NCBI GenBank assembly: GCA_963786805.1
Contig: CAWBAK010000007.1
Coordinates: 315,080 to 379,079, forward strand
DNA from: CALGFI01 sp963786805
Lineage (GTDB): Bacteria > Actinomycetota > UBA4738 > HRBIN12
Direction: 5' to 3'
Length of the DNA: 64,000 nt
The position numbers and the translations under genes are program-made. The notes below the pieces were generated by a model. The model was not told the origin of the DNA. It made no database searches and saw nothing but the letters and a program-made list of their open reading frames with translations. Position 1 is the stretch's first letter, and every line of letters begins with the position of its first letter. Below, piece after piece: positions 26,818-35,850 of the stretch.

Positions 26818-28921
26818 CTATCCCGGCTCCGCCGCCCGAACCGGGATCCGCCCGTGGACCGTGGTGCCGTCGCCGGGCGAGGACCGGACATCGAACGTCC
26901 CCCCGAGCGCGGCGAGGCGATCCTTCATGTTCTGCATGCCCGAACCGGGCGGTGCCGACGACGGGTCGAACCCCCGGCCGTCGTCCTGCACGGCGAAGGT
27001 CAATGCCTCGCCCTCGTCGCGCAGCGTGACGGTCACGTTCGACGCCTCCGCGTACTTGGTCACGTTCTGGAGCGCCTCGAGACAGCAGAAGTAGACGGCC
27101 GCCTCGGCCTCCTGCGGGTAGCGCCCCACCCCGTCCGGGACGACCCGAGTGCTCACGGCGGCCTTGGAAGCCTGCGCTTCGAGCGCGGCCGGCAGACCCT
27201 TGTCGGCGAGCAGCGGCGGATAGATCCCGCGGGCGAGGTCGCGCAGGTTGTCGAGGGCGGCGGCCGTGTCCGCCTGGAGCTCGGACAGCAGCGCGACGGC
27301 TCGCTCCGGGTCCTTGCCGACGAACATCTCGGCCATCCGCTGCTTCACGGCGAGCGCGACGAGCTGCTGCTGCGCGCCGTCGTGAAGGTCGCGTTCGAGC
27401 CGTCGCCGTTCCTGGTCCTGCGCGGCGACGATCCGCTGGCGCGACGCCTGGAGCTCGTCCAGTCGCGCGCGAAGCTCCTCGGTCAGGCCGGCGTTCCGAA
27501 GCACGAGCCCGGCCTGCGCCGCGAGATGCTCGAGCAGCTGCTCCTCCTCGTGCGTGAGCGGCTCGCTCGGCGGCTTCGTGACGGAGATCGCGCCGAGCAG
27601 CTCGCCCTCGTGACGGACGGGAAGCGCGCGCGAGCCGTTCAGCGCCGGCATCTCACCGTCCGCAAGAGGGACCGCGACGGAAGCCGTCTCGGCCTCCGAG
27701 GGCCACACCGCGGCCGGCCGAAGCGACTCACCGACCCGGAGCCACACCTCCGCGTGCTGCGCTCGAGTGCCCTCGCCGACGATCCGCGCCATCCGCGGCA
27801 GCAGGTCCTCGGTCGCGTACGCCCCCGAGAGCCGTTCGGAGAACGCGGACAGGACCTCGTACGGCGTCGCGCGTTCACCGAGGATCAGCCGGTTGGCGAG
27901 CCGGTTCGCCCGCGTGCGAAGGGGCTGGAACGCGAGCGCGATGACGACGGCGGCGATGACCGGTAACGGGCCGCCGGACGAGGCGTCGAAGCCGAAGAAC
28001 GCGGCGCCGAGGCCGACCACGATCGCGACGTACACGAGGCTGATGACCGCCGCGAGGATCGCGACCACGACGGTCTTGCGGATCACGACGTTCACGTCGA
28101 ACAGCCGGTATCGCAACATCGCGATCCCGATCGCCACGGGCAACGCGAGGAACGCCAAGGCGCTGAGCGCCGTCGCGGCGAACGAGTCGACGAGCCACGG
28201 GACGCCTGCCGCCTGGCCGATCGTCTGCAGGGCGATCCAGATCGCCAAGCAGAACGCCCGCGAACATCAGCCACTTGATCTGCTCCCGCTCGTCGCCGAC
28301 CGACCGTCGGTACCGGACGATGAGCGAGGCGACCGAGACGAGCGCCAGCACGACGAGGAGCAGGAACCCGATCCCGACCGCCACCCCGATCGACTGACCG
28401 GCCGCCTCGATCCCCAGAGGATTCGGGATACCGGCCGGCATCTCGAGTTGCGGGTCGACGGCCGACAGGACGACGAGCGCGCCGATGACCGCGCCGGTGA
28501 TCCAAGCGACCGGGCGCCAGCGGCGGGACGGAAGGTGCCCGTCGGGGAAGAGCAGGAACACGAAGGTGATCATCGGACCGATGCCGGCGGCCCATCCCCA
28601 GCCGCCGACCCACGCCAGCCATCTCGCGCCCGGGATGGCTCCGGGGTTCCTCTCGAACGAGTAGGTCGCCGCCTCGGAGCCGACGAACGCCAGGGCGATC
28701 GCCATCGTGAACCCGATGAGCAGCCAGCCGATCGCGTTCTCGGGCCGGCGCGACGCGATCAACGTCCCAGCGAACGCCATCCCCGAGAAGATGAGCACGA
28801 AGACGGCCTGCTCGAGCAGCCCGGAGTGGTTGAGGGCGACCAGGACGATCCCGATCGTCGCCATCGCGAGCGCCAGGAACAGCAGCCCCCACGCCAGCCG
28901 ACGCGCGGCAACGGCGGTCAT
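26818..28921 (-). CDS. Membrane sensor histidine kinase, NarL-partner type (one frameshift)
   Basis: A roughly 700-residue kinase. About eight membrane helices (from AWGLLFLALAMATIGIVLVA to ALSALAFLALPVAIGIAML) are followed by a linker (RYRLFDVNVVIRKT), a GAF domain, and a HisKA_3 dimerisation domain with the acceptor His in ERDLHDGAQQQLVALAVKQR. The ATP domain is intact (EALQNVTKYAEA, DDGRGFDPSS, GSGMQNMKDRLAALGG). An extra base near 28250 splits it; repair gives MFAGVLLAIWIALQTIGQ. ATG at 28921 is the start. No response regulator is adjacent, so it is an orphan kinase in this window. Confidence 0.85.
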
Positions 28922-29038
28922 GTCCGAACCCGCCTCATACGCCCGATGGTGGCACGTCGTCCGGCCGGCCGGAAGGGTGGAAGCACCCGCCGCGCCTGCG
29001 TGGCAGCCCGTCGGGGTCAGAGGAGACGTCGGCGGTCG

Positions 29039-29482
29039 CTACTTCTCCGCTTCCGGGTCGGACGAGGGCTCCCAGCCCGTGACCGTCTCGACCTCGATCG
29101 CGACGATCAGACCGGGATCATCCGTCGACTCGTATTGGGGGTACTTCGCCCGGAGCAGGCCGAGGGCGGCGTCCCGCTCGTCGGTCTCGACCACCACGCG
29201 GGCGGTGCCCCGCGCCCGCACCCACCACAGCGTGTCCCAGTCCTCGTCGTACTCGTCGACGACGAGCTCGACGGCCGGCTGGTGCTCGATGTTCCTCAGC
29301 CGCTGGAGCTCTTTCGAGCGCTTGGGCTTCTCGTCCACCATCCAGTACAGCCGCGTCGCGGAGCCGCGATCCATGACGACGAACACGAAGGGGACCACGT
29401 GCGGCTTCCCTTCGGGCGTCAGTGTCGCGAGCCGGCCCACCCGGGCCGCCCGCAGCCGTGTCAGCGCCTCGTCTCGTTCCAC
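29039..29482 (-). CDS. PPOX-class F420-type protein (Rv0121-like)
   Basis: A 147-residue split-beta-barrel protein of the pyridoxamine-phosphate-oxidase fold. ARVGRLATLTPEGKPHVVPF, FVVMDRGSATRLYWMVDEKP and NIEHQPAVELVVDEYDEDWD match the Rv0121 group, predicted to use coenzyme F420. The C-terminus WWVRARGTARVV and LRAKYPQY is also typical. GTG at 29482 is preceded by GGGGAGG. F420 use supports an actinobacterial origin. Substrate unknown. Confidence 0.82.
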   Translation of the reverse strand: MERDEALTRLRAARVGRLATLTPEGKPHVVPFVFVVMDRGSATRLYWMVDEKPKRSKELQRLRNIEHQPAVELVVDEYDEDWDTLWWVRARGTARVVVETDERDAALGLLRAKYPQYESTDDPGLIVAIEVETVTGWEPSSDPEAEK

Positions 29483-29524
29483 GGGGGCTATCCTCCCCGA
29501 CGTGCCGAGAAGCGTCACCCCGCG

Positions 29525-29953
29525 ATGACCGACGAGGCGACGGCGGCGGGCGAGGCCTCCCCGCCGTTCGAACAGCTCGATTTCCTCTACACGCCGAGCC
29601 GGGACGTCGCCGCAGACATGACGTACTTCACCGAGATCCTCGGCGCTCGGGTCGTGTTCGCCATCGAGGGGATGGGAACCAGGGTCGCGGCGCTCGAGCT
29701 CACGCAGGGACCGCCGCTCCTGCTGCTGACCGACCACGTCGAGGGCGACCGCACGATCCTCGTGTACCGCGTGCCCGATCTCGAGGCGACGCTCGCCACG
29801 CTCGAGTCGCACGGCTGGCAGCGCGAGCACACCTTCGAGATCCCGCAGGGACCCGTGTGCTCCTTCCGGACGCCGGGAGGCCACCGGATCGCGCTGTACG
29901 AGCTGACCCGGCCCGACGCGGCCGCGCACTTCGAGGGCAGACGCGACTTCTGA
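29525..29953 (+). CDS. VOC-superfamily protein
   Basis: A 142-residue glyoxalase-fold protein. The pattern FLYTPSRDVAADMTYFTEIL starts module one, and VCSFRTPGGHRIALYELTRP ends module two. Metal ligands typical of active enzymes cannot all be identified, so a binding role is equally possible. ATG at 29525 lies 42 bases from the divergent PPOX gene. Confidence 0.78.
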   Translation: MTDEATAAGEASPPFEQLDFLYTPSRDVAADMTYFTEILGARVVFAIEGMGTRVAALELTQGPPLLLLTDHVEGDRTILVYRVPDLEATLATLESHGWQREHTFEIPQGPVCSFRTPGGHRIALYELTRPDAAAHFEGRRDF

Positions 29954-30064
29954 CCGATCAGCTCCAGCGATCGCGAACGAGGCCGTGCCCGATGCGCGAG
30001 CTGTGGAGACGTGGAATGCTGGATCTCGGCCGGTCGTACGCACCGGCACGGGAAGGGGGCGGCG

Positions 30065-30385
30065 ATGAGCGACTACGTCTTGCTCTACAGCGGAGGCAAG
30101 ATGCCCGAATCCGACGAGGAGACGGCCGCCGTGATGCAGGCCTGGACCGACTGGATGGGAGAGCTCGGGGATGCCTTGAAGGACGGCGGGAATCCGTTCA
30201 CCCCTGCCGCCAAGACCATCTCGGCGGACGGCTCGGTCACCGGCGGTTCCGTTGGAACGATGGCGACCGGTTACTCCATCATCAAGGCGGACTCGCTCGA
30301 CGACGCCGTTTCGATGGCGAAGGGGTGCCCCGTTTTCTTGGGCGACGCGAAGATCACGGTGTACGAGACCTTTGAAGTGATGTAG
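30065..30385 (+). CDS. YCII-related protein, paralogue 1
   Basis: A 106-residue dimeric alpha-beta barrel protein of the YCII/DGPF-like family (YVLLYSGGKMPESDEETAAV at the N-terminus, GYSIIKADSLDDAVSMAKGC in the middle, TVYETFEVM at the end). YCII proteins are often encoded near ECF sigma factors, and one is present about 6.5 kb away. Function unknown. ATG at 30065 has GGAAGGGGG upstream. A close paralogue lies at 33481-33801. Confidence 0.78.
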   Translation: MSDYVLLYSGGKMPESDEETAAVMQAWTDWMGELGDALKDGGNPFTPAAKTISADGSVTGGSVGTMATGYSIIKADSLDDAVSMAKGCPVFLGDAKITVYETFEVM

Positions 30386-30450
30386 CTCGAGATCCGGGAG
30401 CGCTCGGCCGGGGTATTCTTTCGTGAACCCGATCCCTTGGAGGTCCGAAG

Positions 30451-30798
30451 GTGGGTTCCCACAGGCTCGCGGCATGGCACGCGTTCGTGCCCTTGCTGGC
30501 GCAGAACGGCGACCGCATCCGGTTCGATCTCGACATCTCTTCGATCCTGACCTACATCGTGATCGGCCTGATCGTGGGTGTACTGGCACGCTTGCTCGTT
30601 CCCGGGCGCACCTCGATGAGCCTGCTGGCGACGATCGTCATCGGCATCATCGGCGCCGTCATCGGCGGCTGGCTCGCCGGGGCGGTCTTCGAGGAGACCG
30701 AGGGCGTGGACTGGATCGCGTCGATACTCGTGGCTCTCGTGCTCGTGTTGCTGGTCCGAAGGGCATCGCCCCGCCGCCCGTTCTGGAGCCGCCGCTAA
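30451..30798 (+). CDS. GlsB/YeaQ/YmgE-family membrane protein
   Basis: A 115-residue membrane protein with the family repeats of Gly-rich helices: LTYIVIGLIVGVLARLLVPG, then ATIVIGIIGAVIGGWLAGAV and a third helix ASILVALVLVLLVRR. Such small proteins are stress-associated and of unknown mechanism. The N-terminal 30 residues (MGSHRLAAWHAFVPLLAQNG) are longer than usual. GTG at 30451. Confidence 0.8.
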   Translation: MGSHRLAAWHAFVPLLAQNGDRIRFDLDISSILTYIVIGLIVGVLARLLVPGRTSMSLLATIVIGIIGAVIGGWLAGAVFEETEGVDWIASILVALVLVLLVRRASPRRPFWSRR

Positions 30799-30828
30799 CC
30801 CGGTATCCGAGATCCGGTACGGCCGACC

Positions 30829-31353
30829 TCAGCGCGCCGAACGCTCCTCGGCGAGCCGCGCCAAGTTCCGCAACTGCTTCACGTCCGCGCGGTTGACGAG
30901 GATCCGGAAGATCGGCCGCGCCCAGGGCTTCAACCAGTACGGAAGGTAGTTCACCCGCTCCACGGTGTCGGTGTAGACGATCCGTGTTCCGCTCTCCTGA
31001 GGCTGCACGTCGTACCGGTGCGAGAAGTGCGCCTCCCACGTCTTGGCCCTCTTGCGCTCGAGGCGCGCGTCGGTCTCGATCACGAACAGGTTCGGCCTCG
31101 ACGCCTCCGTGACGACCGACCGGTCGTGGAAGGTGTCCTTCCCGGCGGAACCCGAAGACGAGAACGTCGTCCCGACCGTCGCCGGGCCGTCCGGCGCGTC
31201 GAGTGAGAGCAGCTTGAACTGGTCGTCGCTCGCCCGTTCGCCCGACCATTCCAGGTGGGCCCGCAGATCCGTGATCAGGTCGTAGACGGCTTCCGGTGGC
31301 GCGCTCGATGTCGCCGAGGTCTGGGTGCTGAACATCAACGGGCGATCGGCCAT
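30829..31353 (-). CDS. SRPBCC-family (START-like) protein
   Basis: A 174-residue helix-grip lipid or ligand-binding fold. FSTQTSATSSAPPEAVYDLI and the central YDVQPQESGTRIVYTDTVER are typical of polyketide-cyclase/SRPBCC proteins. ATG at 31353 is preceded by GGAAGGAG. As sequenced, the upstream hydrolase frame runs directly into this gene; a stop appears at 31374 in the next frame, so I treat it as separate. The C-terminal helix contains PIFRILVNRADVKQLRNLA. Ligand unknown. Confidence 0.72.
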   Translation of the reverse strand: MADRPLMFSTQTSATSSAPPEAVYDLITDLRAHLEWSGERASDDQFKLLSLDAPDGPATVGTTFSSSGSAGKDTFHDRSVVTEASRPNLFVIETDARLERKRAKTWEAHFSHRYDVQPQESGTRIVYTDTVERVNYLPYWLKPWARPIFRILVNRADVKQLRNLARLAEERSAR

Positions 31354-31373
31354 CCGGCCACGCTCCTTCCCGA

Positions 31374-32171
31374 TCACCGACGTGAGGGATCGAGCCCGAT
31401 CGGACGGACTCTCGTGCACTCCCCACAGGCGCCGGAGGGAGGCCGCGACGCGCTCCGGTTCGGCGACATGCGAGGTGTTCATGTGGTGCAGGCCTTCGTA
31501 GCGCTCGACGACCATCTGCGGCATCAGCGCGGAGAGGCGCTCCGCACGCCGCTCCCATGACTGGTTGCTGAGGCTCCCGTAGCTGTAGTACGCGGGTCGG
31601 TCGAACGACCGGAGGCGCTCGATCGGCACGTCGGACTCAGCCAGCGCCTGGACGAACGCGGCGATGCCGGCCGGTCGCGTCTCCATCCACGTCGGCGCGG
31701 GCCCTTGCGGCCGGGGCGGCGGTTCGACGCCGGCGCGGAGCATCTCGCCCACGAAGGCGTCCATCAGCCGGTCGGGCGGGAGCCCCACCATCGGCACTTG
31801 CTTCTCGCGCAGGAGCGCCAGGTCTTCGGCGTCGAAGGCGATCGCCGGCTCGTCGACGGCGAGCGACCGCACGCGATCGGGCCGCAGCGCCGTGAAGGCC
31901 AGGGCACATGCGCCACCGCCCGAGTAGTCCGTAGAGGTGAAAGGTTTCGAATCCCGCCTCGTCCGCGGCGCGTTCGATCCCGTCGAGCTCCAACTCCAGG
32001 CGGTACTCGGTCGGGGGGACGTCCGGACTCCGAGTACACCTCGAGATCCTTCACCACCGGGAGGATGTCGTCGCCGAGCGCATCGAGAAGGGCTCGGTAC
32101 CGCAGCGCCGCCGGCATGAGGATCCCGGGAAGGAAGACGACGGGGACCGGCTCGCGCGCGGGGTTCGCCAC
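31374..32171 (-). CDS. Alpha/beta-hydrolase (two or three frameshifts)
   Basis: A roughly 265-residue alpha/beta-hydrolase fold enzyme. The N-terminus is PVPVVFLPGILMPAALRYRA. After single-base repair near 32020 and 31931 the nucleophile elbow reads FHLYGYSGGGACALAFTALR (G-Y-S-G-G), followed by DRVRSLAVDEPAIAF. The His region is EGLHHMNTSHVAEPERVAAS. Each break is one extra base, and a third would bring the TGA at 31374 into frame; otherwise the gene fuses to the SRPBCC protein. GTG at 32171 is the start. Substrate unknown. Confidence 0.7.
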
Positions 32172-32209
32172 CGCGTCACCCTATCCTGGTGCCTCGGCGG
32201 GGAGGTGCC

Positions 32210-33395
32210 GTGGGAGTCCCGGAGAACGAGGCGTTGATCCGACGCTTCTATGACGAGGTGTGGAACGCCGGGAATGTGGCGTTCACCGAGGAGGTCTTCG
32301 CGGACGACTATGTTCGGCACGACCTCCGACCGACGCGAGCGCTTCCCGGACCCGAGGGGCAGGCCGCGATCGCGACGCACTTCCGAGCCGCGTTCCCCGA
32401 CCTGCACACCGAGCTCGACCTCATCCTCGGCGAGGGCGATCTCGTCGCCGCGCGCTGGACGGCCGAGGGGACGAACACCGGCGCTTGGGGCGAACGCCCT
32501 CCGACGGGCGGGCGAGTCAGGTTCTCCGGCGTCAACATCTTCCGGTTGACGGACGGGAAGGTCGTCGAGCTCTGGAACCACCGGGACGACCTCGGCGTGA
32601 TGCAACAGCTCGGAGCCGAGATCTTCGCGGGCGCCGCTCCCACCGGTGGCGGATATCCTCGGACGGTGGACTACGAGACCTACGTCGAACACGTCCGGCA
32701 GGACGGGAGACGGCTCGCGGCGGCCGCGAGCAGCAACCTCTCGAAGGCCGTTCCCTCGTGTCCGGGCTGGACCGTCTCCGATCTCGTCTCCCATGTGGCC
32801 GAGGTGTACGAGCACAAGATCGCCTGCACGGCGCTCGGACGTTCCCCGGATCCCTGGCCGCCGGAATGGCCTTCGGACCGCGATCCCCTCGAGTGGCTCG
32901 GCGACGCCCACCGTCGCCTGCTCGGGATGTTCGAAGCGAGCGACGCCACCACCCCGTCGGCGACGTGGTGGCCACCGGATCAGACGGTGGGCTTCTGGGC
33001 GAGGCGGATGGCGCAAGAGACGGCCGTCCACCGGATCGACGCCGAGCTGGCGACCGGAGCGCCGACACCGGTGGACGCCGAGCTCGCGGTCGACGGCGTG
33101 GACGAGATCCTCGTCATCATGCTCGCGGGTGACTGGTCGGACGAACCGGACGATGCGGCGACGGGACAGCGCGTGGCGATCTCGACCGGCGGAAGGACCT
33201 GGCTCGTCACGCTCGAGCGCGAAGCCGTGACCGTCGCCGAAGCAGGTCGGAGACACGGATGCCACGCTGAGCGGCGATCCCTCCGACGCCCTGCTCTGGC
33301 TCTGGGGGCGTGCCCCGGATGAACGTCTGACGCGCTCCGGCGACGAGGACGCCATCCGCCTGCTCCGTGCCCGGCTCGTCCTCGCGACGCAGTAG
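32210..33395 (+). CDS. SnoaL-like cyclase fused to mycothiol maleylpyruvate isomerase domain (one frameshift)
   Basis: A roughly 394-residue two-domain protein. Residues 1-145 are a SnoaL/NTF2-like polyketide-cyclase fold (ALIRRFYDEVWNAGNVAFTE, HFRAAFPDLHTELDLILGEG, VVELWNHRDDLGVMQQLG). Residues 150-394 are a DinB-like MDMPI domain (VPSCPGWTVSDLVSHVAEVY, FWARRMAQETAVHRIDAELA). One extra base near 33246 interrupts the end; repair gives SGDPSDALLWLWGRAPDERL and a TAG at 33393. No stop in any frame separates the domains, so the fusion may be real, but a GTG at about 32667 could be a second start. GTG at 32210 follows GGGGAGG. Confidence 0.72.
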
Positions 33396-33480
33396 CCGGC
33401 GAACCGTGTCGAAAGCCACCAGTCCCGTTCGTTGTACGGGTGTCGGACGAGACGGCCCACAGGGCCGGGAAGGAGGGGTC

Positions 33481-33801
33481 ATGGCGGATTTCGTGCTTCT
33501 CTACAGCGGCGGGAAGATGCCCGAGACCGAGGAGGAGCAGGCCCAGGTGACGAAGGCCTGGACCGACTGGTACGGGAACATCGGCTCGGACCTGAAGGAC
33601 GGCGGGAACCCGTTCGCCCCCGGGGTCAAGACCGTCGGCAACGACGGATCGATCACGGACGGCGCGAAGGGCTCGCCGCACACCGGTTACACGATCGTCT
33701 CCGCGGCATCGCTCGATGCCGCGACGGACGTCGCGAAGGGATCTCCAGTCCTCCAGGGTGGCGGCACCATCACCGTCTACGAGATCGTGGAGATGATGTG
33801 A
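33481..33801 (+). CDS. YCII-related protein, paralogue 2
   Basis: A 106-residue paralogue of the protein at 30065, the same length and sharing FVLLYSGGKMPETEEE, WTDWYGNIG, LKDGGNPFAPG and TITVYEIVEMM. The two copies are separated by 3 kb holding unrelated genes, so they arose by dispersed or old duplication. Function unknown, as for other YCII members. ATG at 33481, preceded by GGAAGGAGG. Confidence 0.78.
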   Translation: MADFVLLYSGGKMPETEEEQAQVTKAWTDWYGNIGSDLKDGGNPFAPGVKTVGNDGSITDGAKGSPHTGYTIVSAASLDAATDVAKGSPVLQGGGTITVYEIVEMM

Positions 33802-33822
33802 GCCAAGCCTGACCGCACGACG

Positions 33823-33846
33823 GGGAGGCCCCGGGAGGGGCCTCCC
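33823..33846. terminator. Bidirectional hairpin terminator
   Basis: A perfect 10-base stem GGGAGGCCCC/GGGGCCTCCC with a GGGA loop sits between the convergent YCII and LLM-oxidoreductase genes, 21 and 3 bases from their stops. Confidence 0.8.
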
Positions 33847-33849
33847 TGG

Positions 33850-34782
33850 CTACTCCGTGATCAGCGGTGCGACCCGGTCGCGGAACAGCTCGAGCTGGCG
33901 GATCGGAGGGCCGACGGGCCACAGGAACACGCGCTGGACACCGGCGGCCGCATAGTGCGAGAGCCGCTCGGCGCACTCCTCCGCGGACGCGACGAGGAGC
34001 CGGTCGCCGAGCTCGTCTGGCGTGCGGCCGAGAGCGGGTCCCACCCACTCCTCCAGCACGCGATGGGCCTTCGCCCGGTCGTCTTCGATGTGGATCATCA
34101 TCGTCACGAGCGCGTTCCCGAAGGTGTCCGGATCCTTCCCGTGAGCGGGGAGCAGCTCGCGGAGGCGCGCCGTTCCCTCGGCGAACAGCTCGGGCGTGGT
34201 GTTGTAGCCCGAGGCGAGCCATCCGTCTCCCAACCGAGCGACCCGTCGGAGTCCGGCGTCCGATCCCCAGCTCCCGATCCAGATCGGCGGTCCTCCGTCC
34301 TGCGCGGGTCCAGGCTCCAGACGGACGCCGCGCGTGGAGTAGAACTCGCCGTCGAACGGGTCGTCGTCCGGACGCCACAGCGCGCGCAACGCGCGGATGG
34401 CCTCATCGAACCGCGGCCACCGTTCCTCCCACGGCACCCCCGCCGCCTCGTAGTCGGGCTTGTACGAACCGGGACCGAGCCCGACGACCAGGCGTCCGCC
34501 CGACAGGAGGTCGATCGCGGCGAGCGTCTTGGCGAGCGGCACCGGCGTTCGGACGACCACGAGCGCGATCGTCGTCGCCACCGTCATGTCACCGCTCGAC
34601 CCGAGCACCGAAGCCAGCGCCGTGGGCCCGTCCAGCCACGGCCGGCGATGTTGCAGATGGTCGTTGACCGACACCGCGGAGAAGCCGAGCCGGTCGGCGG
34701 TTCGCACGTACTCGGTCAGCGACGCCGGATCGAACGGTTCCTCATCCCATGCGAGCAGTGGCAGGTGGACGCCGAACTCCAT
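33850..34782 (-). CDS. LLM-class F420-dependent oxidoreductase
   Basis: A 310-residue bacterial-luciferase-like TIM-barrel oxidoreductase. Family features are MEFGVHLPLLAWDEEPFDPA, GFSAVSVNDHLQHRRPWLDG, the LSGGRLVVGLGPG phosphate loop, and PPIWIGSWGSDAGLRRVARL with the WLASG strand. Actinobacterial members generally use F420. ATG at 34782 is preferred over GTG at 34785 because it is better spaced from GAGG. Substrate unknown. Confidence 0.85.
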   Translation of the reverse strand: MEFGVHLPLLAWDEEPFDPASLTEYVRTADRLGFSAVSVNDHLQHRRPWLDGPTALASVLGSSGDMTVATTIALVVVRTPVPLAKTLAAIDLLSGGRLVVGLGPGSYKPDYEAAGVPWEERWPRFDEAIRALRALWRPDDDPFDGEFYSTRGVRLEPGPAQDGGPPIWIGSWGSDAGLRRVARLGDGWLASGYNTTPELFAEGTARLRELLPAHGKDPDTFGNALVTMMIHIEDDRAKAHRVLEEWVGPALGRTPDELGDRLLVASAEECAERLSHYAAAGVQRVFLWPVGPPIRQLELFRDRVAPLITE

Positions 34783-34839
34783 CACGCCTCCTCAACGCCG
34801 TTGGCGTGACCTTAGTCGACCGGTCGAGCTGCTCGTCCT

Positions 34840-35187
34840 TCACGGCGCTTCGCTTCGCTCCGTCACTGCATTCAGCGCCGAGGTCGCGATCCCGAGCACT
34901 CCGAGGACGACCGCAGCAACGGGCGCGCCGGCGAACCACAGGGCGACGGCCGAGAGCACGAACAGGTCGATCTCGACGGAGACACGCACCGGTATCGAGA
35001 CGGGGCGTCTCGCTTTCGGGGAGACGAACGTGGCCCAGATCGCCGCCGCCAGCGTCGGCGCGCCGAGTCCGAGCACCCACGCGAGGGCGCCGTCGACGGC
35101 CGTGAACCCCCAGTAGGCGAGCGCGACCAGCATGCCGAGCTCGCACAGGAACCGCACCGTGAGGACGACCCCTCGCACGCCGCTCAT
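34840..35187 (-). CDS. YrdB-like (DUF2568) membrane protein
   Basis: A 115-residue membrane protein with four helices: VRFLCELGMLVALAYWGFTA, LAWVLGLGAPTLAAAIWATF, VSVEIDLFVLSAVALWFAGA and AVVLGVLGIATSALNAV. The FVSPKARRP loop between helices two and three is a hallmark of the YrdB family. Function unknown. ATG at 35187 follows GAGAGG. The last codons (ERSEAP) contain a GAGCGAAGCG sequence related to the short 3'-end repeat. Confidence 0.78.
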   Translation of the reverse strand: MSGVRGVVLTVRFLCELGMLVALAYWGFTAVDGALAWVLGLGAPTLAAAIWATFVSPKARRPVSIPVRVSVEIDLFVLSAVALWFAGAPVAAVVLGVLGIATSALNAVTERSEAP

Positions 35188-35307
35188 CACCGACCTCTCG
35201 CACCGATCACCGCTGAAGATCCTGACCGAGATCGACCGGAAACCTGCGAAGCCGGATACACGTCCCGTCCGTAGACCTTTCATACGCCGACCCCGAAGGA
35301 GGCCCGC

Positions 35308-35775
35308 ATGGGGCACGGACGGATGAAGCTCCTCGCGATCGTGGCGACCTTCCCTCTGGTCGTCGCGGCATGCTCGAACGGCGACGAGACGAACGGCGGC
35401 GCCGATGACGAGCCCGACCAGGCCGCCGAAGCCGTCGTCGCCGTGGAGGATTCCGATCTCGGGCAGATCGTCGTGGACGGCGAGGGGCGAACGCTCTACG
35501 TGTTCCTCGTCGACAAGGGCACCGAGAGCACCTGCTACGACGAGTGCGAGGCGAACTGGCCGCCACTCACCGTGGAGGGCGATCCCACCGGCGACGGTGT
35601 CGACGCATCGCTCCTCGGCACGACCGAGCGTGAGGACGGATCGACGCAGGTGACCCTGGACGGGCACCCGCTCTACTACTTCGCCGAGGACGAGACGGCC
35701 GACGATGTCAACGGCCAAGGTATGGGAGACGTCTGGTACGTCGTTTCGCCCGAAGGGGAGGCGATCACCGCGTAG
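35308..35775 (+). CDS. Lipoprotein with two secreted-repeat (PF03640-type) units
   Basis: A 155-residue secreted lipoprotein. The signal peptide ends in a lipobox LVVAAC (Cys near residue 22). Two repeats of the secreted-repeat family follow: LGQIVVDGEGRTLYVFLVDK with CYDECEANWPPL, then TQVTLDGHPLYYFAEDETAD with VWYVVSPEG. Such proteins are common actinobacterial surface lipoproteins, and some relatives near cytochromes have been linked to redox metal binding, but function is unproven. ATG at 35308; ATG at 35323 is a possible alternative. Confidence 0.85.
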   Translation: MGHGRMKLLAIVATFPLVVAACSNGDETNGGADDEPDQAAEAVVAVEDSDLGQIVVDGEGRTLYVFLVDKGTESTCYDECEANWPPLTVEGDPTGDGVDASLLGTTEREDGSTQVTLDGHPLYYFAEDETADDVNGQGMGDVWYVVSPEGEAITA

Positions 35776-35850
35776 CCGAGCGCTCGGAGAGCGAACGGCT
35801 CGGGGTACGTCTTCGGCTTCAACATCGCCAGCGCCTCCACCTCGAGCAGC

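Noticed and set aside
30829..31872. Apparent alpha/beta-hydrolase/SRPBCC fusion
   Set aside because: The hydrolase already needs two one-base repairs; a third brings a TGA at 31374 just ahead of a good ribosome site and ATG for SRPBCC.
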